Positions 8,642 to 16,342 of a stretch of 64,000 nt of DNA are shown one piece after another. The translations under genes were made by a program, and so were the position numbers. Source of the DNA: Phenylobacterium sp. RIFCSPHIGHO2_01_FULL_69_31. GTDB lineage: Bacteria; Pseudomonadota; Alphaproteobacteria; Caulobacterales; Caulobacteraceae. The notes beneath the pieces are model-generated. The model was not told the origin of the DNA. It did no database searches and saw only the letters and a list, made by a program, of their open reading frames with translations. Where the stretch lies: contig NZ_MHXN01000046.1 of NCBI RefSeq assembly GCF_001824475.1, forward strand, positions 106,947 to 170,946. Reading direction: 5' to 3'. The stretch's first letter is position 1; every line of letters begins with the position of its first letter.

Positions 8642-8852
8642 AGACGTCCTCCTGGCGACCTTTGTCGTTAGCGGCTTAGGACCACAGGGCCCCCGCCTTC
8701 AAACAATCATTTTAGTGATCGGCGTTCAGGTGGAAAGCCCCGACGCACATGACACCTGGGGAACTTGCCCGGAAACCGCAACAGGCGTGCGACGCGGCTT
8801 GCCCGCCGAAGTGCGCCTCGCTAAAGCCGGGCCACAGCGTTTTGGAGGCCCC

Positions 8853-8933
8853 ATGAGCGGCATCTACATGATCCTCGTCTTCCTCGCGGTGATGGCCGCG
8901 CTGAACCGGTTCGAGTTCGGCCGCTTCGACTGA
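8853..8933 (+). CDS. 26-residue membrane peptide
   Basis: A 26-residue gene beginning MSGIYMILVFLAVM and ending EFGRFD. The first 16 or so residues form one hydrophobic helix and the tail is charged. A GGAGG ribosome site is six bases before the ATG at 8853. It lies 13 bases upstream of the pteridine-reductase-like SDR on the same strand and may be cotranscribed with it. Function unknown. Confidence 0.6.
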   Translation: MSGIYMILVFLAVMAALNRFEFGRFD

Positions 8934-8946
8934 TAGGAGCCGCCCG

Positions 8947-9678
8947 ATGGCCGGCCGCGGCGCAGCACTGGTGACGGGCGGCGCGCGGCGGATCGGCCGC
9001 GTGCTGGCGGCCACGGCTGCGCAGGCCGGCTACGACGTCGCCATCCACGTCCGCGGTGAGGGCGACGACGACGCCGAGGCCGCCGCCGGCGAGGTGCGCA
9101 GCCACGGCCGCAAGGCCACCATCCTCTCCTGCGATCTGCGCAAGGAAAGCGCCACCGTCGCCCTGGTCGGCGAGGCCGAGGCCGAGCTGGGCCCTGTCAC
9201 CCTGCTGGTGAACTCCGCGTCCGTCTTCGAACAGGACGCCTTCTCCGACATGAACCGCGCCTCGTGGGACCTCCACATGGAGACCAACCTGCGCGCGCCC
9301 CTGGTCCTGGCCCAGGTCTTCGCCCGCCGCCTGCCGGCCGACCGTGAGGGCCTGATCGTCAACATCCTCGACCAGCGCGTGCTGCGCCCGGGCCCCGAGT
9401 TCTTCTCCTACACCCTGTCCAAGGCCGCCCTGTGGGACGCCACCCGGATGCTCGCCCAGGACCTGGCCCCACGGATCCGCGTCAACGGCATCGGCCCGGG
9501 GCCCACCCTGCCCTCGATCCACCAGGACGAAGCGGCCTTCCGGGCCGAGGCCGAGGCCACCCTGCTTCGCCAGCCCGTCCCGCCCGCCGAGATCGGCGCG
9601 GCCCTGCGCTACCTGATCGACGCCCGCTCGGTCACCGGTCAGATGATCGCCGCCGACTCGGGCCAGCACCTCGCATGA
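8947..9678 (+). CDS. SDR family protein resembling FolM/pteridine reductase
   Basis: A 243-residue short-chain dehydrogenase. The N-terminal TGGARRIGRVL loop with an arginine pair is typical of NADPH-dependent pteridine reductases (PTR1, FolM), as is LVNSASVFEQD. The catalytic YTLSKAALW and a C-terminal TGQMIAADSGQHL close the fold. FolM-like enzymes reduce dihydromonapterin or dihydrofolate. The stop overlaps the start of folB by four bases, and pairing with folB strongly supports a role in folate or pterin metabolism. The enzyme substrate itself is inferred. Confidence 0.85.
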   Translation: MAGRGAALVTGGARRIGRVLAATAAQAGYDVAIHVRGEGDDDAEAAAGEVRSHGRKATILSCDLRKESATVALVGEAEAELGPVTLLVNSASVFEQDAFSDMNRASWDLHMETNLRAPLVLAQVFARRLPADREGLIVNILDQRVLRPGPEFFSYTLSKAALWDATRMLAQDLAPRIRVNGIGPGPTLPSIHQDEAAFRAEAEATLLRQPVPPAEIGAALRYLIDARSVTGQMIAADSGQHLA

Positions 9679-10043
9679 CGGAGACCACTCTCATCAGCTC
9701 GAAAGTCTTCGTCACCGGCGTGAAGGTCCAGGCCGAGATCGGCGTCTACCGCCACGAGATCGGCCGCGTGCAGCCCCTGATCGTCGACGTGGAGCTGGAC
9801 GTGCCCACCGACGCCTCGGACCGCCTGGCCGACACCTTCAACTACGAGGCCATCCTGCAGGCGGCGCAGGAGGTGGCGGCCGGCGGCCATATCCACCTGG
9901 TGGAGACCTTCGCCCACCGGTTGGCGGACCGCTGCCTCGCCGACCCCCGCGTCACCCGCGCCCGCGTCCGGGTGGAAAAGCCCCTGGCCCTGGCGCCCGA
10001 CGCCGTCGCCGCCGGCGTGGACATCACCGTCGGCCGCGGGTGA
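9675..10043 (+). CDS. folB: Dihydroneopterin aldolase
   Basis: A 122-residue dihydroneopterin aldolase, which splits 7,8-dihydroneopterin to 6-hydroxymethyl-dihydropterin and glycolaldehyde in folate synthesis. Family marks: an N-terminal strand VTGVKVQAEIGVYRHEIGR, the conserved NYEAI segment, LVETFAHRLAD and the C-terminal VRVEKPLAL. Length is standard. The ATG at 9675 overlaps the SDR stop (ATGA). The two genes are translationally coupled. Confidence 0.92.
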   Translation: MTETTLISSKVFVTGVKVQAEIGVYRHEIGRVQPLIVDVELDVPTDASDRLADTFNYEAILQAAQEVAAGGHIHLVETFAHRLADRCLADPRVTRARVRVEKPLALAPDAVAAGVDITVGRG

Positions 10044-10133
10044 GCAATTTGTAACAACGCCACGTCTTTTCGTGACGCCGTTCCGGGTCCATCTCTTGGG
10101 GGCCCGCTTCCGGGCCGGAGACGAATAGAGACG

Positions 10134-10529
10134 ATGACCGACGACGTGGGCTACGCGGCGAACGAAGACAAGACGATGCCGGCGGTCTGCTACGCGCTCT
10201 ACCTGCTGGCCTTCGTCACCGGGATCACGGCCATCATTGGCCTGATCATCGCCTATTCCCAGCGCGCGGCCGCGGGGCCGACGATGGAAAGCCACTACAC
10301 CTTCCTGATCCGCACCTTCTGGATCGGCCTCGGCCTGATGATCGCCGGCGGCGTGCTGTTCGGCGTGGGCGCCCTGCTCGCCGTGATCCTGATCGGCTTC
10401 CCGATCATGGGCGTGGCCTGGCTGATCATGGGCGGCGCGGCCATCTGGTACGGCGTCCGCTGCGTGGTGGGCCTCGTGTTCCTCAGCCGCGGCGAAGCCT
10501 ACCCCCGCCCCTACGCGGTGATCGCCTAG
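10134..10529 (+). CDS. DUF4870-like small membrane protein
   Basis: A 131-residue protein with a short charged N-terminus (MTDDVGYAANEDK) and three or four membrane segments: about residues 15-40, 58-78, 82-100 and 100-118. The pattern, with PAVCYALYLLAFVTGITAIIG first, matches the DUF4870 family of unknown function found widely in proteobacteria. A purine-rich stretch (GGAGACGAATAGAGACG) before the ATG may be its ribosome site. It stands alone after folB with a 90-base gap. Confidence 0.7.
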   Translation: MTDDVGYAANEDKTMPAVCYALYLLAFVTGITAIIGLIIAYSQRAAAGPTMESHYTFLIRTFWIGLGLMIAGGVLFGVGALLAVILIGFPIMGVAWLIMGGAAIWYGVRCVVGLVFLSRGEAYPRPYAVIA

Positions 10530-10569
10530 CGGCCGCGGGCAACCTGGCGAGACGGCCCCCTAGCTCCTT

Positions 10570-10697
10570 CTCCTCACCCGTAGGGGGAGGGGGACCATGC
10601 GCAGCATGGTGGAGGGGGTCTCGCCACAGGCTCGGCGGACGGGGCGTTCCCCCTCCACCGCCCTCCGGGCGGTCCCCCTCCCCCTCCGGGTGAGGAG
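10570..10697. repeat. Inverted GC-rich intergenic repeat (REP-like)
   Basis: Two copies of a unit reading CTCCTCACCC, then G-rich runs with a GGAGGGGGACC core, face each other at 10570-10618 and 10649-10697. The left copy contains ATGCGCAGCAT between GGACC and GGTGGAGGGGG, and the right copy has GCCCTCCGGGC at the same place. Together they can form a long cruciform or transcript hairpin between the converging membrane-protein and dadA genes. Units of this type look like the short dispersed repeats common in Caulobacterales and relatives. Confidence 0.65.
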
Positions 10698-10728
10698 ACG
10701 CCAAGAATCGCCCAGTCCCAACCAGCCT

Positions 10729-11985
10729 CTAGCGGCGGTAGCGGCCGATCGCGAGGTCGGCCGTCTCGATCTGCGCCGGCCGGCCCGACAACAGGTCGGC
10801 CAGCACCCGGCCCGAGCCGCAGGCCATGGTCCAACCCAGGGTCCCGTGGCCGGTGTTCAGGAACAGGCCCGGGACCGGCGTCGCCCCGATCACGGGCGTC
10901 CCGTCCGGCGTCATCGGCCGCAGCCCCGCCCAGAACGTCGCCTGGCCCACGTCGCCGGCGCCGGGGAACAGGCTCTCGAGCGAATACTCCAGCGTCCGCC
11001 GCCGCCGCGGCTCCAGCCTCGCTTGGTACCCCGAGATCTCGGCCATGCCGCCCACCCGGATCCGCTCGCCCAGCCGGGTGATCGCGATCTTGTAGGTCTC
11101 GTCCAGCAGGGTGGATTCCGGCGCGCGGTCCGCCGCCACGATCGGCGCGGTGATCGAATAGCCCTTCACCGGATAGACCGGCAGCCGCAGGCCCAGGGGC
11201 CGGACGATCCGCGCCGACCAGCTTCCCATCGCCACCACATAGGCGTCGGCCGTGAGCTCGCCCTTGTCCGTCACCACCGCCTGCACCCCGCCCGCGTCGG
11301 CCCGCAGCCGCTGGACCTCGGTCTCGTGCAGGAACCGCACGCTCTGCGCCGCGCACAGCTTCGCCAGGGCCTGGGTGAACTTGAAGCAGTCGCCCGTCTC
11401 GTCGTTGGGCAGGCGCAGGCCGCCGGCAATGGGCGAGGCGCTCTGGCGCAACCCCGGCTCGGCCCGCTCGCATCCCGCCCGGTCCAGCACCTCGAACGGC
11501 ACGCCGTACTGGCGCAGCACCTCCACATCCTTGGCGATCCCGTCCAGCTGGGCGGCCTTGCGGAACAGCTGCAGGGTGCCCTGCATGCGCGCATCGTACG
11601 CGATCCCCACCGCCTCGCGCAGCGCCGCCAGCTCGTCGCGGCTGTACTCGGCCAGCCGCACCATGCGCGACTTGTTGAGCGCGTAGCGGTCCGACGTGCA
11701 GTTGCGCAGCAGCGCGAGCAGCCAGCTCACCGTCTCCAGGTCCGCCTGCGGCCTGAGGATCAGCGGCGCGTGCCGCATGAACAGCCACCGCACCGCCTTC
11801 TGCGGGATGCCCGGCCCGGCCCAGGGCGAGGCGTAGCCCGGCGAGATCTCACCCGCGTTGGCGAAGCTGGTCTCCAGCCCCGCGCCCGGCTGGCGGTCGA
11901 CCACCGTCACGTCGTGGCCCGCCTGCGCGGCGTACCAGGCGCTGGTCACCCCGACCACGCCCGCGCCGAGGATCAGAACCCTCAT
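10729..11985 (-). CDS. dadA: D-amino acid dehydrogenase small subunit DadA
   Basis: A 418-residue FAD-dependent oxidoreductase that deaminates D-alanine and other D-amino acids to oxo acids, feeding electrons to the respiratory chain. The N-terminus has the FAD dinucleotide motif VLILGAGVVGVTSAWYAAQAGHDVTVVDRQ (here read as GAGVVG at residues 7-12) followed by SFANAGEISPGYASPWA, which is typical of DadA. The C-terminal GTLGWTMACGSGRVLADL also fits. The start at 11985 is the ATG four bases inside the end of alr (ATGA coupling); a longer open frame upstream is only overlap with alr. It forms an operon with alr and is transcribed away from an Lrp-type regulator. Confidence 0.93.
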   Translation of the reverse strand: MRVLILGAGVVGVTSAWYAAQAGHDVTVVDRQPGAGLETSFANAGEISPGYASPWAGPGIPQKAVRWLFMRHAPLILRPQADLETVSWLLALLRNCTSDRYALNKSRMVRLAEYSRDELAALREAVGIAYDARMQGTLQLFRKAAQLDGIAKDVEVLRQYGVPFEVLDRAGCERAEPGLRQSASPIAGGLRLPNDETGDCFKFTQALAKLCAAQSVRFLHETEVQRLRADAGGVQAVVTDKGELTADAYVVAMGSWSARIVRPLGLRLPVYPVKGYSITAPIVAADRAPESTLLDETYKIAITRLGERIRVGGMAEISGYQARLEPRRRRTLEYSLESLFPGAGDVGQATFWAGLRPMTPDGTPVIGATPVPGLFLNTGHGTLGWTMACGSGRVLADLLSGRPAQIETADLAIGRYRR

Positions 11986-13121
11986 GCCCGCATTCCCTGC
12001 GCCGAAGCCCCGCCCACGTACCGCCGCGCATAGCGACGGCCCAGCCGCGTGAGGATCTCGTACGGGATCGTCCCGGCCAGCGCCGCCACGTCCGCCACCG
12101 ACTGGTGCGGCCCGATCAGCTCCACCGCCTCGCCCGCGCCAAGGGCGTCCGGCGCCAGGGCCGAAACGTCCACCATCATGCTGTCCATGGAAACCTGACC
12201 CACGATCGGCAACCGCACGCCGCCGAACCACGCCGCCCCGCGGTTGCTCAGCGCCCGCGGCCAGCCGTCGGCGTAGCCGACGCCCACCGTGGCGATCCGC
12301 TCGGTCCCGCGCGTGGTGTAGGTGAGGCCATATCCGACCCCGGTCCCCGCCGGCAGCGTCCGCACCTGGATCACCCGCGCCGACAGCGACACCACCGGCC
12401 GCAAGCCCGCCGCGGGGCCGGGGCCGGGCGCCACGCCGTAGAGCGCCAGCCCCGCCCGCACCAGGTCGCCGTGCGTCAGCGGGTCGCCGAGCGCCGCCGC
12501 CGAATTGGCCAGGGTGCGCGGCCGCGCCGGCAACAGGGCCGCGAGCCGCTCGAAGCTGGCCCGCTGCGCGGCGTTGACGTCCTCGCCCGGCTGATCTGCG
12601 CTCGCCAGGTGGCTCATCACGTAATTTACGTCGAGGGCCTCAAGACCCTGCGGCTCGGCCGCCAGCGCCGCCACATCGTCATCGCTGAGACCCAGCCGCG
12701 ACATGCCGCTGTCCAGCTGCAGCACGGCCGGCAGGCGCCGCCCCTCGGTCCGCGCCAGCTCCGCCCAGGCCCGCACCTGGGCTAGGGAATTCAGCACCGG
12801 CGTGACCCCGGCCTCCAGGGCCAGCGCCTCGGTCCCGGGCCACAGGCCGTGCAGCACATGGATGGAGGCCTGCCCGCCCACGTGGGGCCGCAGGTCCAGC
12901 GCCTCGGCCAGGTCGGCAACGAAGAAGTCGCGGCAGCCCGCTCCGGCCAGCGCCGCCGCCACCGGCCCGGCGCCCAGGCCATAGGCGTCGGCCTTGACCA
13001 CCGCCGCCACCCGGGCCGGCGCCGTCGCGGCTTCCACGTGGCGCAGGTTCGCCACCACGGCGTCCAGGTCGATGGTCAGCCGGCCGCCGGCCAGGCTCGC
13101 GGCCCGATCGCCCTCGTCCAT
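11982..13121 (-). CDS. alr: Alanine racemase, probably the catabolic DadX type
   Basis: A 379-residue PLP-dependent alanine racemase. The PLP lysine is in AAVVKADAYGLGA, the second-half motif is in RAGLALYGV, and the C-terminal catalytic tyrosine region follows TGVGYGLTYTT and VGYADGWPRALSN, with GQVSMDSMMVDVS near the end. The ATG at 13121 is favoured over the longer frame to 13205 because of a GGAGG site just upstream and because family members start near this point. Being the first gene of an operon with dadA and opposite an Lrp regulator, it most likely makes D-alanine for DadA during L-alanine catabolism. Whether the organism has another racemase for cell wall synthesis is not visible. 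Confidence 0.92.
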   Translation of the reverse strand: MDEGDRAASLAGGRLTIDLDAVVANLRHVEAATAPARVAAVVKADAYGLGAGPVAAALAGAGCRDFFVADLAEALDLRPHVGGQASIHVLHGLWPGTEALALEAGVTPVLNSLAQVRAWAELARTEGRRLPAVLQLDSGMSRLGLSDDDVAALAAEPQGLEALDVNYVMSHLASADQPGEDVNAAQRASFERLAALLPARPRTLANSAAALGDPLTHGDLVRAGLALYGVAPGPGPAAGLRPVVSLSARVIQVRTLPAGTGVGYGLTYTTRGTERIATVGVGYADGWPRALSNRGAAWFGGVRLPIVGQVSMDSMMVDVSALAPDALGAGEAVELIGPHQSVADVAALAGTIPYEILTRLGRRYARRYVGGASAQGMRA

Positions 13122-13213
13122 CACCGCCTCCAGGTCCGCGCCGTTGCCGCCATTCCGAAAACTAGAAGCTGCGCTGTCGAATTTTCCGCTAAACTTGCCG
13201 ATCATTCGCGGAA

Positions 13214-13231
13214 TTGCGCCATTCTGCGCAA
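13214..13231. promoter_or_regulatory. Inverted repeat, candidate Lrp-family operator
   Basis: TTGCGC-cattct-GCGCAA, two 6-bp arms with a 6-base spacer, lies between the divergent alr and Lrp-type genes, 25 bases before the regulator start. Its position suits autoregulation and control of the alr-dadA operon. Assignment to the Lrp protein is inferred from position only. Confidence 0.5.
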
Positions 13232-13255
13232 CATCCTGCGAGCGGAGCGCACATA

Positions 13256-13744
13256 TTGACCGATCTCGACGATTTCGACCGCCGACTCCTGGCGCTCCTG
13301 CGGATCGACGGGCGCCGGTCCAACGCCGACCTCGCCGCCGAGATCGGCCTCTCGCCCTCCGCCTGCCTGCGCCGCCTGCGCGCCCTGGAGCAGAGCGGCG
13401 TCATCCGCGGCTACACCGCCATCGTCGCCGACCCGCAGGACGAGGGCGTCGTCGCCCTGGTGCGCATCACGCTCGAGAAGCAGACCGAGGACTACCTTCG
13501 CCGCTTCGAGGCCGCGGTGCGCGAGCATCCCGAGATCGACGAATGCTACCTGATGACCGGGGACGTGGACTACATCCTGCGCGCCCGGGCGCCGACCACG
13601 GCGGCCTACGAGCAGATCCACAACGGCGTGCTCTCGCGCCTGCCCGGCGTCGCCCGCATCCACTCCAGCATCGCGATCCGCGACGTCCTGCGCCAGCCGG
13701 ACCGGCGCGCCGCCCCTCGAGGTCCGCGGCCGGCGCCGCGCTGA
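13256..13744 (+). CDS. Lrp/AsnC family transcriptional regulator
   Basis: A 162-residue Lrp/AsnC regulator. The N-terminal winged helix begins LDDFDRRLLALLRIDGRRSN and continues through GLSPSACLRRLRALEQSGVIRGYTA. The C-terminal RAM ligand-binding domain contains ECYLMTGDVDYILRAR. The TTG at 13256 is chosen because the family helix normally begins within a few residues of the start and a GGAG lies about ten bases upstream; a TTG at 13214 would add 14 residues. Divergent position beside alr-dadA suggests it is the DadR-like activator that responds to alanine. Confidence 0.88.
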   Translation: MTDLDDFDRRLLALLRIDGRRSNADLAAEIGLSPSACLRRLRALEQSGVIRGYTAIVADPQDEGVVALVRITLEKQTEDYLRRFEAAVREHPEIDECYLMTGDVDYILRARAPTTAAYEQIHNGVLSRLPGVARIHSSIAIRDVLRQPDRRAAPRGPRPAPR

Positions 13745-13749
13745 TGGCG

Positions 13750-15117
13750 TCAGCCGCGCTCCGCGGCCTCCAGCCAGCTCACCTGCCGAAGGTAGGCGTC
13801 GGCGTCGAACTTCTTGAAGGTGTTGGCGCCCATGGAGCGCACCGTGCCGAACACCGGCTGGGGACCCCAGGGCCGGTCGTGCAGGCCGAACAGCCAGCCG
13901 ACATTGGTGAAGGAGTTGGGGTCCCGGCCGTCCAGGAACCAGCGGTTGTTCAGCGCCAGGACGGTCTCGAACGCCTCCTCCGGGCTCGCCGACCAATGCA
14001 GGATCTTCTTTCCCCAGTACATGCGCAGGTGGTTGTGCATATAGCCGGTCGCCAGCATCTCCCGCATGGCGCCGTTCCAGTAGGGATCGTGCGTTTCGGC
14101 CGCCTCGAACTGCGCGCGGGTATAGAGATGCGGGCGCGGGTCGCCGGCGTGCGCCGCCAGCGTCTTGCGCGCCCACTCCGGCAGGATCTCGTAGGTGTCG
14201 TACCCGGGTTCGTAGAAGGCGTGGTTCATGGCCAGCTCGCGCCGGACGACGAGCTCTTCGAGATAGCTCGCGCGGCTGTCGGACGCCGGGGTGCGCCGGA
14301 CGGCCAGGGCGATTTCCACCGGCGAAATCTGGCCGAAGTGCAGATAGGGGCTCATGTGCGAGGCGACGCCCGCTTCCGGCTTCCCGCGCTCGTCCGCGTA
14401 TCGGGGAAGCTCGCGGGTGAGAAAGGCGTCCAGCCGCGCCCGCGCCGCGCCCTCGCCCGGCGCGAAACGCTTCACCGGCCCGACGGCGGCGTCGATCCGC
14501 AGGCCCGCCAGCACCGCCCCCACGTCGTCCAGGTTCACATCGCCCGCGACGTTCAGGTGGTCCGCGCGCCGCCGGACCTCGCGGGGTTTCAGCTTGTCCA
14601 GGTGGTCGTCCCAGGCACGATGGATGCGCGGTCGGATCGTCCGAGCCGCGTACTCGTGCTTGTCGGACGCCCGCTCCACGGGGACCACAACATCCCCCTC
14701 CACCTGGACCAGCCGGCGACCGAGGCCCTCAGCCAGCTTGGCGCGCCAGGTGCGCTGGATCTTCAGATAGCCCCGGTCGCAGACCACCAGGGCGGCGTCG
14801 GCGGAGAGCTGCCGCGCCAGGTCGTGCGGCGGCGTCTTGCGGATCACGAAGGCGATGCCCCGCGCCGCCAGCCGGTCCCGCACCTCGGCCAGGCCCCGAA
14901 GCATGAAGTCGTAATGTCGCGCGTTCGCCTCCGGAAAGGCGGTGAGGCCGAAGCAGACCAGCACGGGCAGGTCGCGCTCGTTGGCCTGCTCCACGGCGAA
15001 TTCCAGCGCGGGGTTGAATTCCGCGCGCTGCGATTGCTGCATCCAGTAAAGGACGTAGCGCCCGTCCGTGCGCGCCGGGGCGTCGACAAGGATCTTGAGA
15101 CGAGCCGATGAGATCAA
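13750..15117 (-). CDS. phr: Class II CPD photolyase
   Basis: A 455-residue DNA photolyase that uses light and FAD to split cyclobutane pyrimidine dimers. It belongs to class II, shown by ARTDGRYVLYWMQQSQRAE at the N-terminus and by NNRWFLDGRDPNSFTNV and LFGLHDRPWG near the C-terminus. The N-terminal Rossmann part covers about residues 20-150, and the FAD domain the rest. No ATG lies in the right place; a TTG at 15117 gives the expected length, while the frame continues upstream as a shadow of the divergent SDR gene. The start is therefore uncertain by a few codons. It overlaps nothing and is divergent from the SDR at 15152. Confidence 0.9.
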   Translation of the reverse strand: MISSARLKILVDAPARTDGRYVLYWMQQSQRAEFNPALEFAVEQANERDLPVLVCFGLTAFPEANARHYDFMLRGLAEVRDRLAARGIAFVIRKTPPHDLARQLSADAALVVCDRGYLKIQRTWRAKLAEGLGRRLVQVEGDVVVPVERASDKHEYAARTIRPRIHRAWDDHLDKLKPREVRRRADHLNVAGDVNLDDVGAVLAGLRIDAAVGPVKRFAPGEGAARARLDAFLTRELPRYADERGKPEAGVASHMSPYLHFGQISPVEIALAVRRTPASDSRASYLEELVVRRELAMNHAFYEPGYDTYEILPEWARKTLAAHAGDPRPHLYTRAQFEAAETHDPYWNGAMREMLATGYMHNHLRMYWGKKILHWSASPEEAFETVLALNNRWFLDGRDPNSFTNVGWLFGLHDRPWGPQPVFGTVRSMGANTFKKFDADAYLRQVSWLEAAERG

Positions 15118-15151
15118 GGGTGATGTCCTGTCCGGGCCGATGGGAGAGCAC

Positions 15152-15850
15152 ATGACAGCTTTCGCGCCGCCGTTCGAGGCGGTGGTGGTCGGCTCGACCG
15201 GCGGGATCGGGGCGGCCCTGGCCGAGCGTCTCGCGCAGGATCCCCGCGTTAGCCGGGTGCATGGCTTCTCGCGACGAACGGAAGTCCCGCTCGACCTCGC
15301 CGACGAGGCGACCATCGCCGCCGCCGCGGCGACCGTGGCGGAGCCGCGACTGGTCATCGTCGCCACCGGACTGCTGCACGAGCCCGGCCTCTCGCCGGAG
15401 AAGCGCCTCGCCGACCTCGACGCCGCGGCTCTGCTGCGCACCTTCCAGGTCAACACGATCGGCCCCGCCCTGGTGCTCAAGCACTTCGCGCCGAAGATCC
15501 CCCGGACGGGCAAGTCTGTCCTGGCGGTGCTGACGGCGCGGGTCGGCTCGATCGCCGACAATCGGCTCGGGGGCTGGTACGGCTATCGCGCCGCGAAGGC
15601 GGCGGCCAACCAGATCGTCCGGACGGCGGCCGTGGAACTGGCCGCCCGCCGCGCGGAGGCCATCTGCGTGGCGCTGCATCCGGGCACCGTGGACACAGCG
15701 CTCTCGGCGCCCTTCCAGAGGGCCGTTTCCGCCGACAGGCTCTTCACGCCCCGGTTCGCCGCCGAGCGGCTCCTCGCCGTGATCGACGGACTTGGCCCCG
15801 CCGACACCGGCGGGTTCTTCGCCTGGGACGGCCAAGCCATTCCGTTCTGA
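15152..15850 (+). CDS. SDR family oxidoreductase (C-factor-like)
   Basis: A 232-residue short-chain dehydrogenase of the group that includes the C-factor-like proteins. It starts with VVVGSTGGIGAALAERLAQ, has the catalytic GWYGYRAAKAAANQ (Tyr and Lys in YxxxK), and ends with GGFFAWDGQAIPF, which is standard for these proteins. The ATG at 15152 follows a GGGAGAG site; an ATG at 15140 would add four residues. Members of this group often lie next to photolyases, which fits here. Substrate unknown. It is the last intact chromosomal gene before the tRNA fragment. Confidence 0.85.
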   Translation: MTAFAPPFEAVVVGSTGGIGAALAERLAQDPRVSRVHGFSRRTEVPLDLADEATIAAAAATVAEPRLVIVATGLLHEPGLSPEKRLADLDAAALLRTFQVNTIGPALVLKHFAPKIPRTGKSVLAVLTARVGSIADNRLGGWYGYRAAKAAANQIVRTAAVELAARRAEAICVALHPGTVDTALSAPFQRAVSADRLFTPRFAAERLLAVIDGLGPADTGGFFAWDGQAIPF

Positions 15851-15903
15851 GCGCCTTCCGACAAAAGATGCCTTCGGGAGACGTCACCGCCTCTGGAATG
15901 GGT

Positions 15904-15956
15904 TGGTGCGGGCGGTCGGGGTCGAACCGACACTCCTTTCGGAACCGGATTTTGAG
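15904..15956 (-). other. Truncated tRNA-Leu 3' half, candidate attL of the integrated element
   Basis: Read on the minus strand, the sequence runs from the anticodon loop CTCAAAA through the 3' anticodon stem, a long class II variable arm (TTCCGAAAGGAGT), a perfect T arm (GTCGG-TTCGACC-CCGAC), the 3' acceptor strand CGCCCGC, discriminator A and CCA. The loop gives anticodon CAA, leucine. The 5' half is missing: the bases before the loop (TCTCG) do not match the CCGGA needed for the stem. The break inside the anticodon loop is typical of integration into tRNA 3' ends, where the displaced 3' copy marks one end and the intact gene lies at the other, here outside the window. Confidence 0.8.
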
Positions 15957-16342
15957 CGAGACACGTCTAGGTAAGATACTGATCTACAACAAATATTTCG
16001 GCACCGCAAGCGCGTGTGCAAGGCTTTGTGGAAGTCAGCGGGGCGCAGTGCTACCTGACCTTGGCGCACGGGGCGCGAGGAGGAATGGCCTCTAAGCACG
16101 GGCGGCGCTCTGGCGGTTGGCATCTCCGATGGCGCTGCTCCGTCTTTGAGGCTGGAGTGCGCACCGGCGAACAGAATTACGCTAACCCGTTGACCATAAG
16201 GCCAAGCTTACTTTAACCAATTGCAATCTCGGTCAACGCGCGCTCCGCGTGTGAAATCGGGAAGCCGATATTGGCGGCGAACGCCCGCGCTAACAGCACT
16301 CTAGGTCCCCTCGACCCGGGTGGAAAAAGCAGCGAGGCCAAG
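15957..16342. other. Non-coding stretch at the left end of the element
   Basis: About 390 bases with no supported gene. It is noticeably more AT-rich in places (around 15965-16005 and 16175-16230) than the flanking genes and may hold the promoter of the following cassette. No integrase or excisionase gene is found here, although many tRNA-integrated elements carry one next to an end. Confidence 0.5.
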
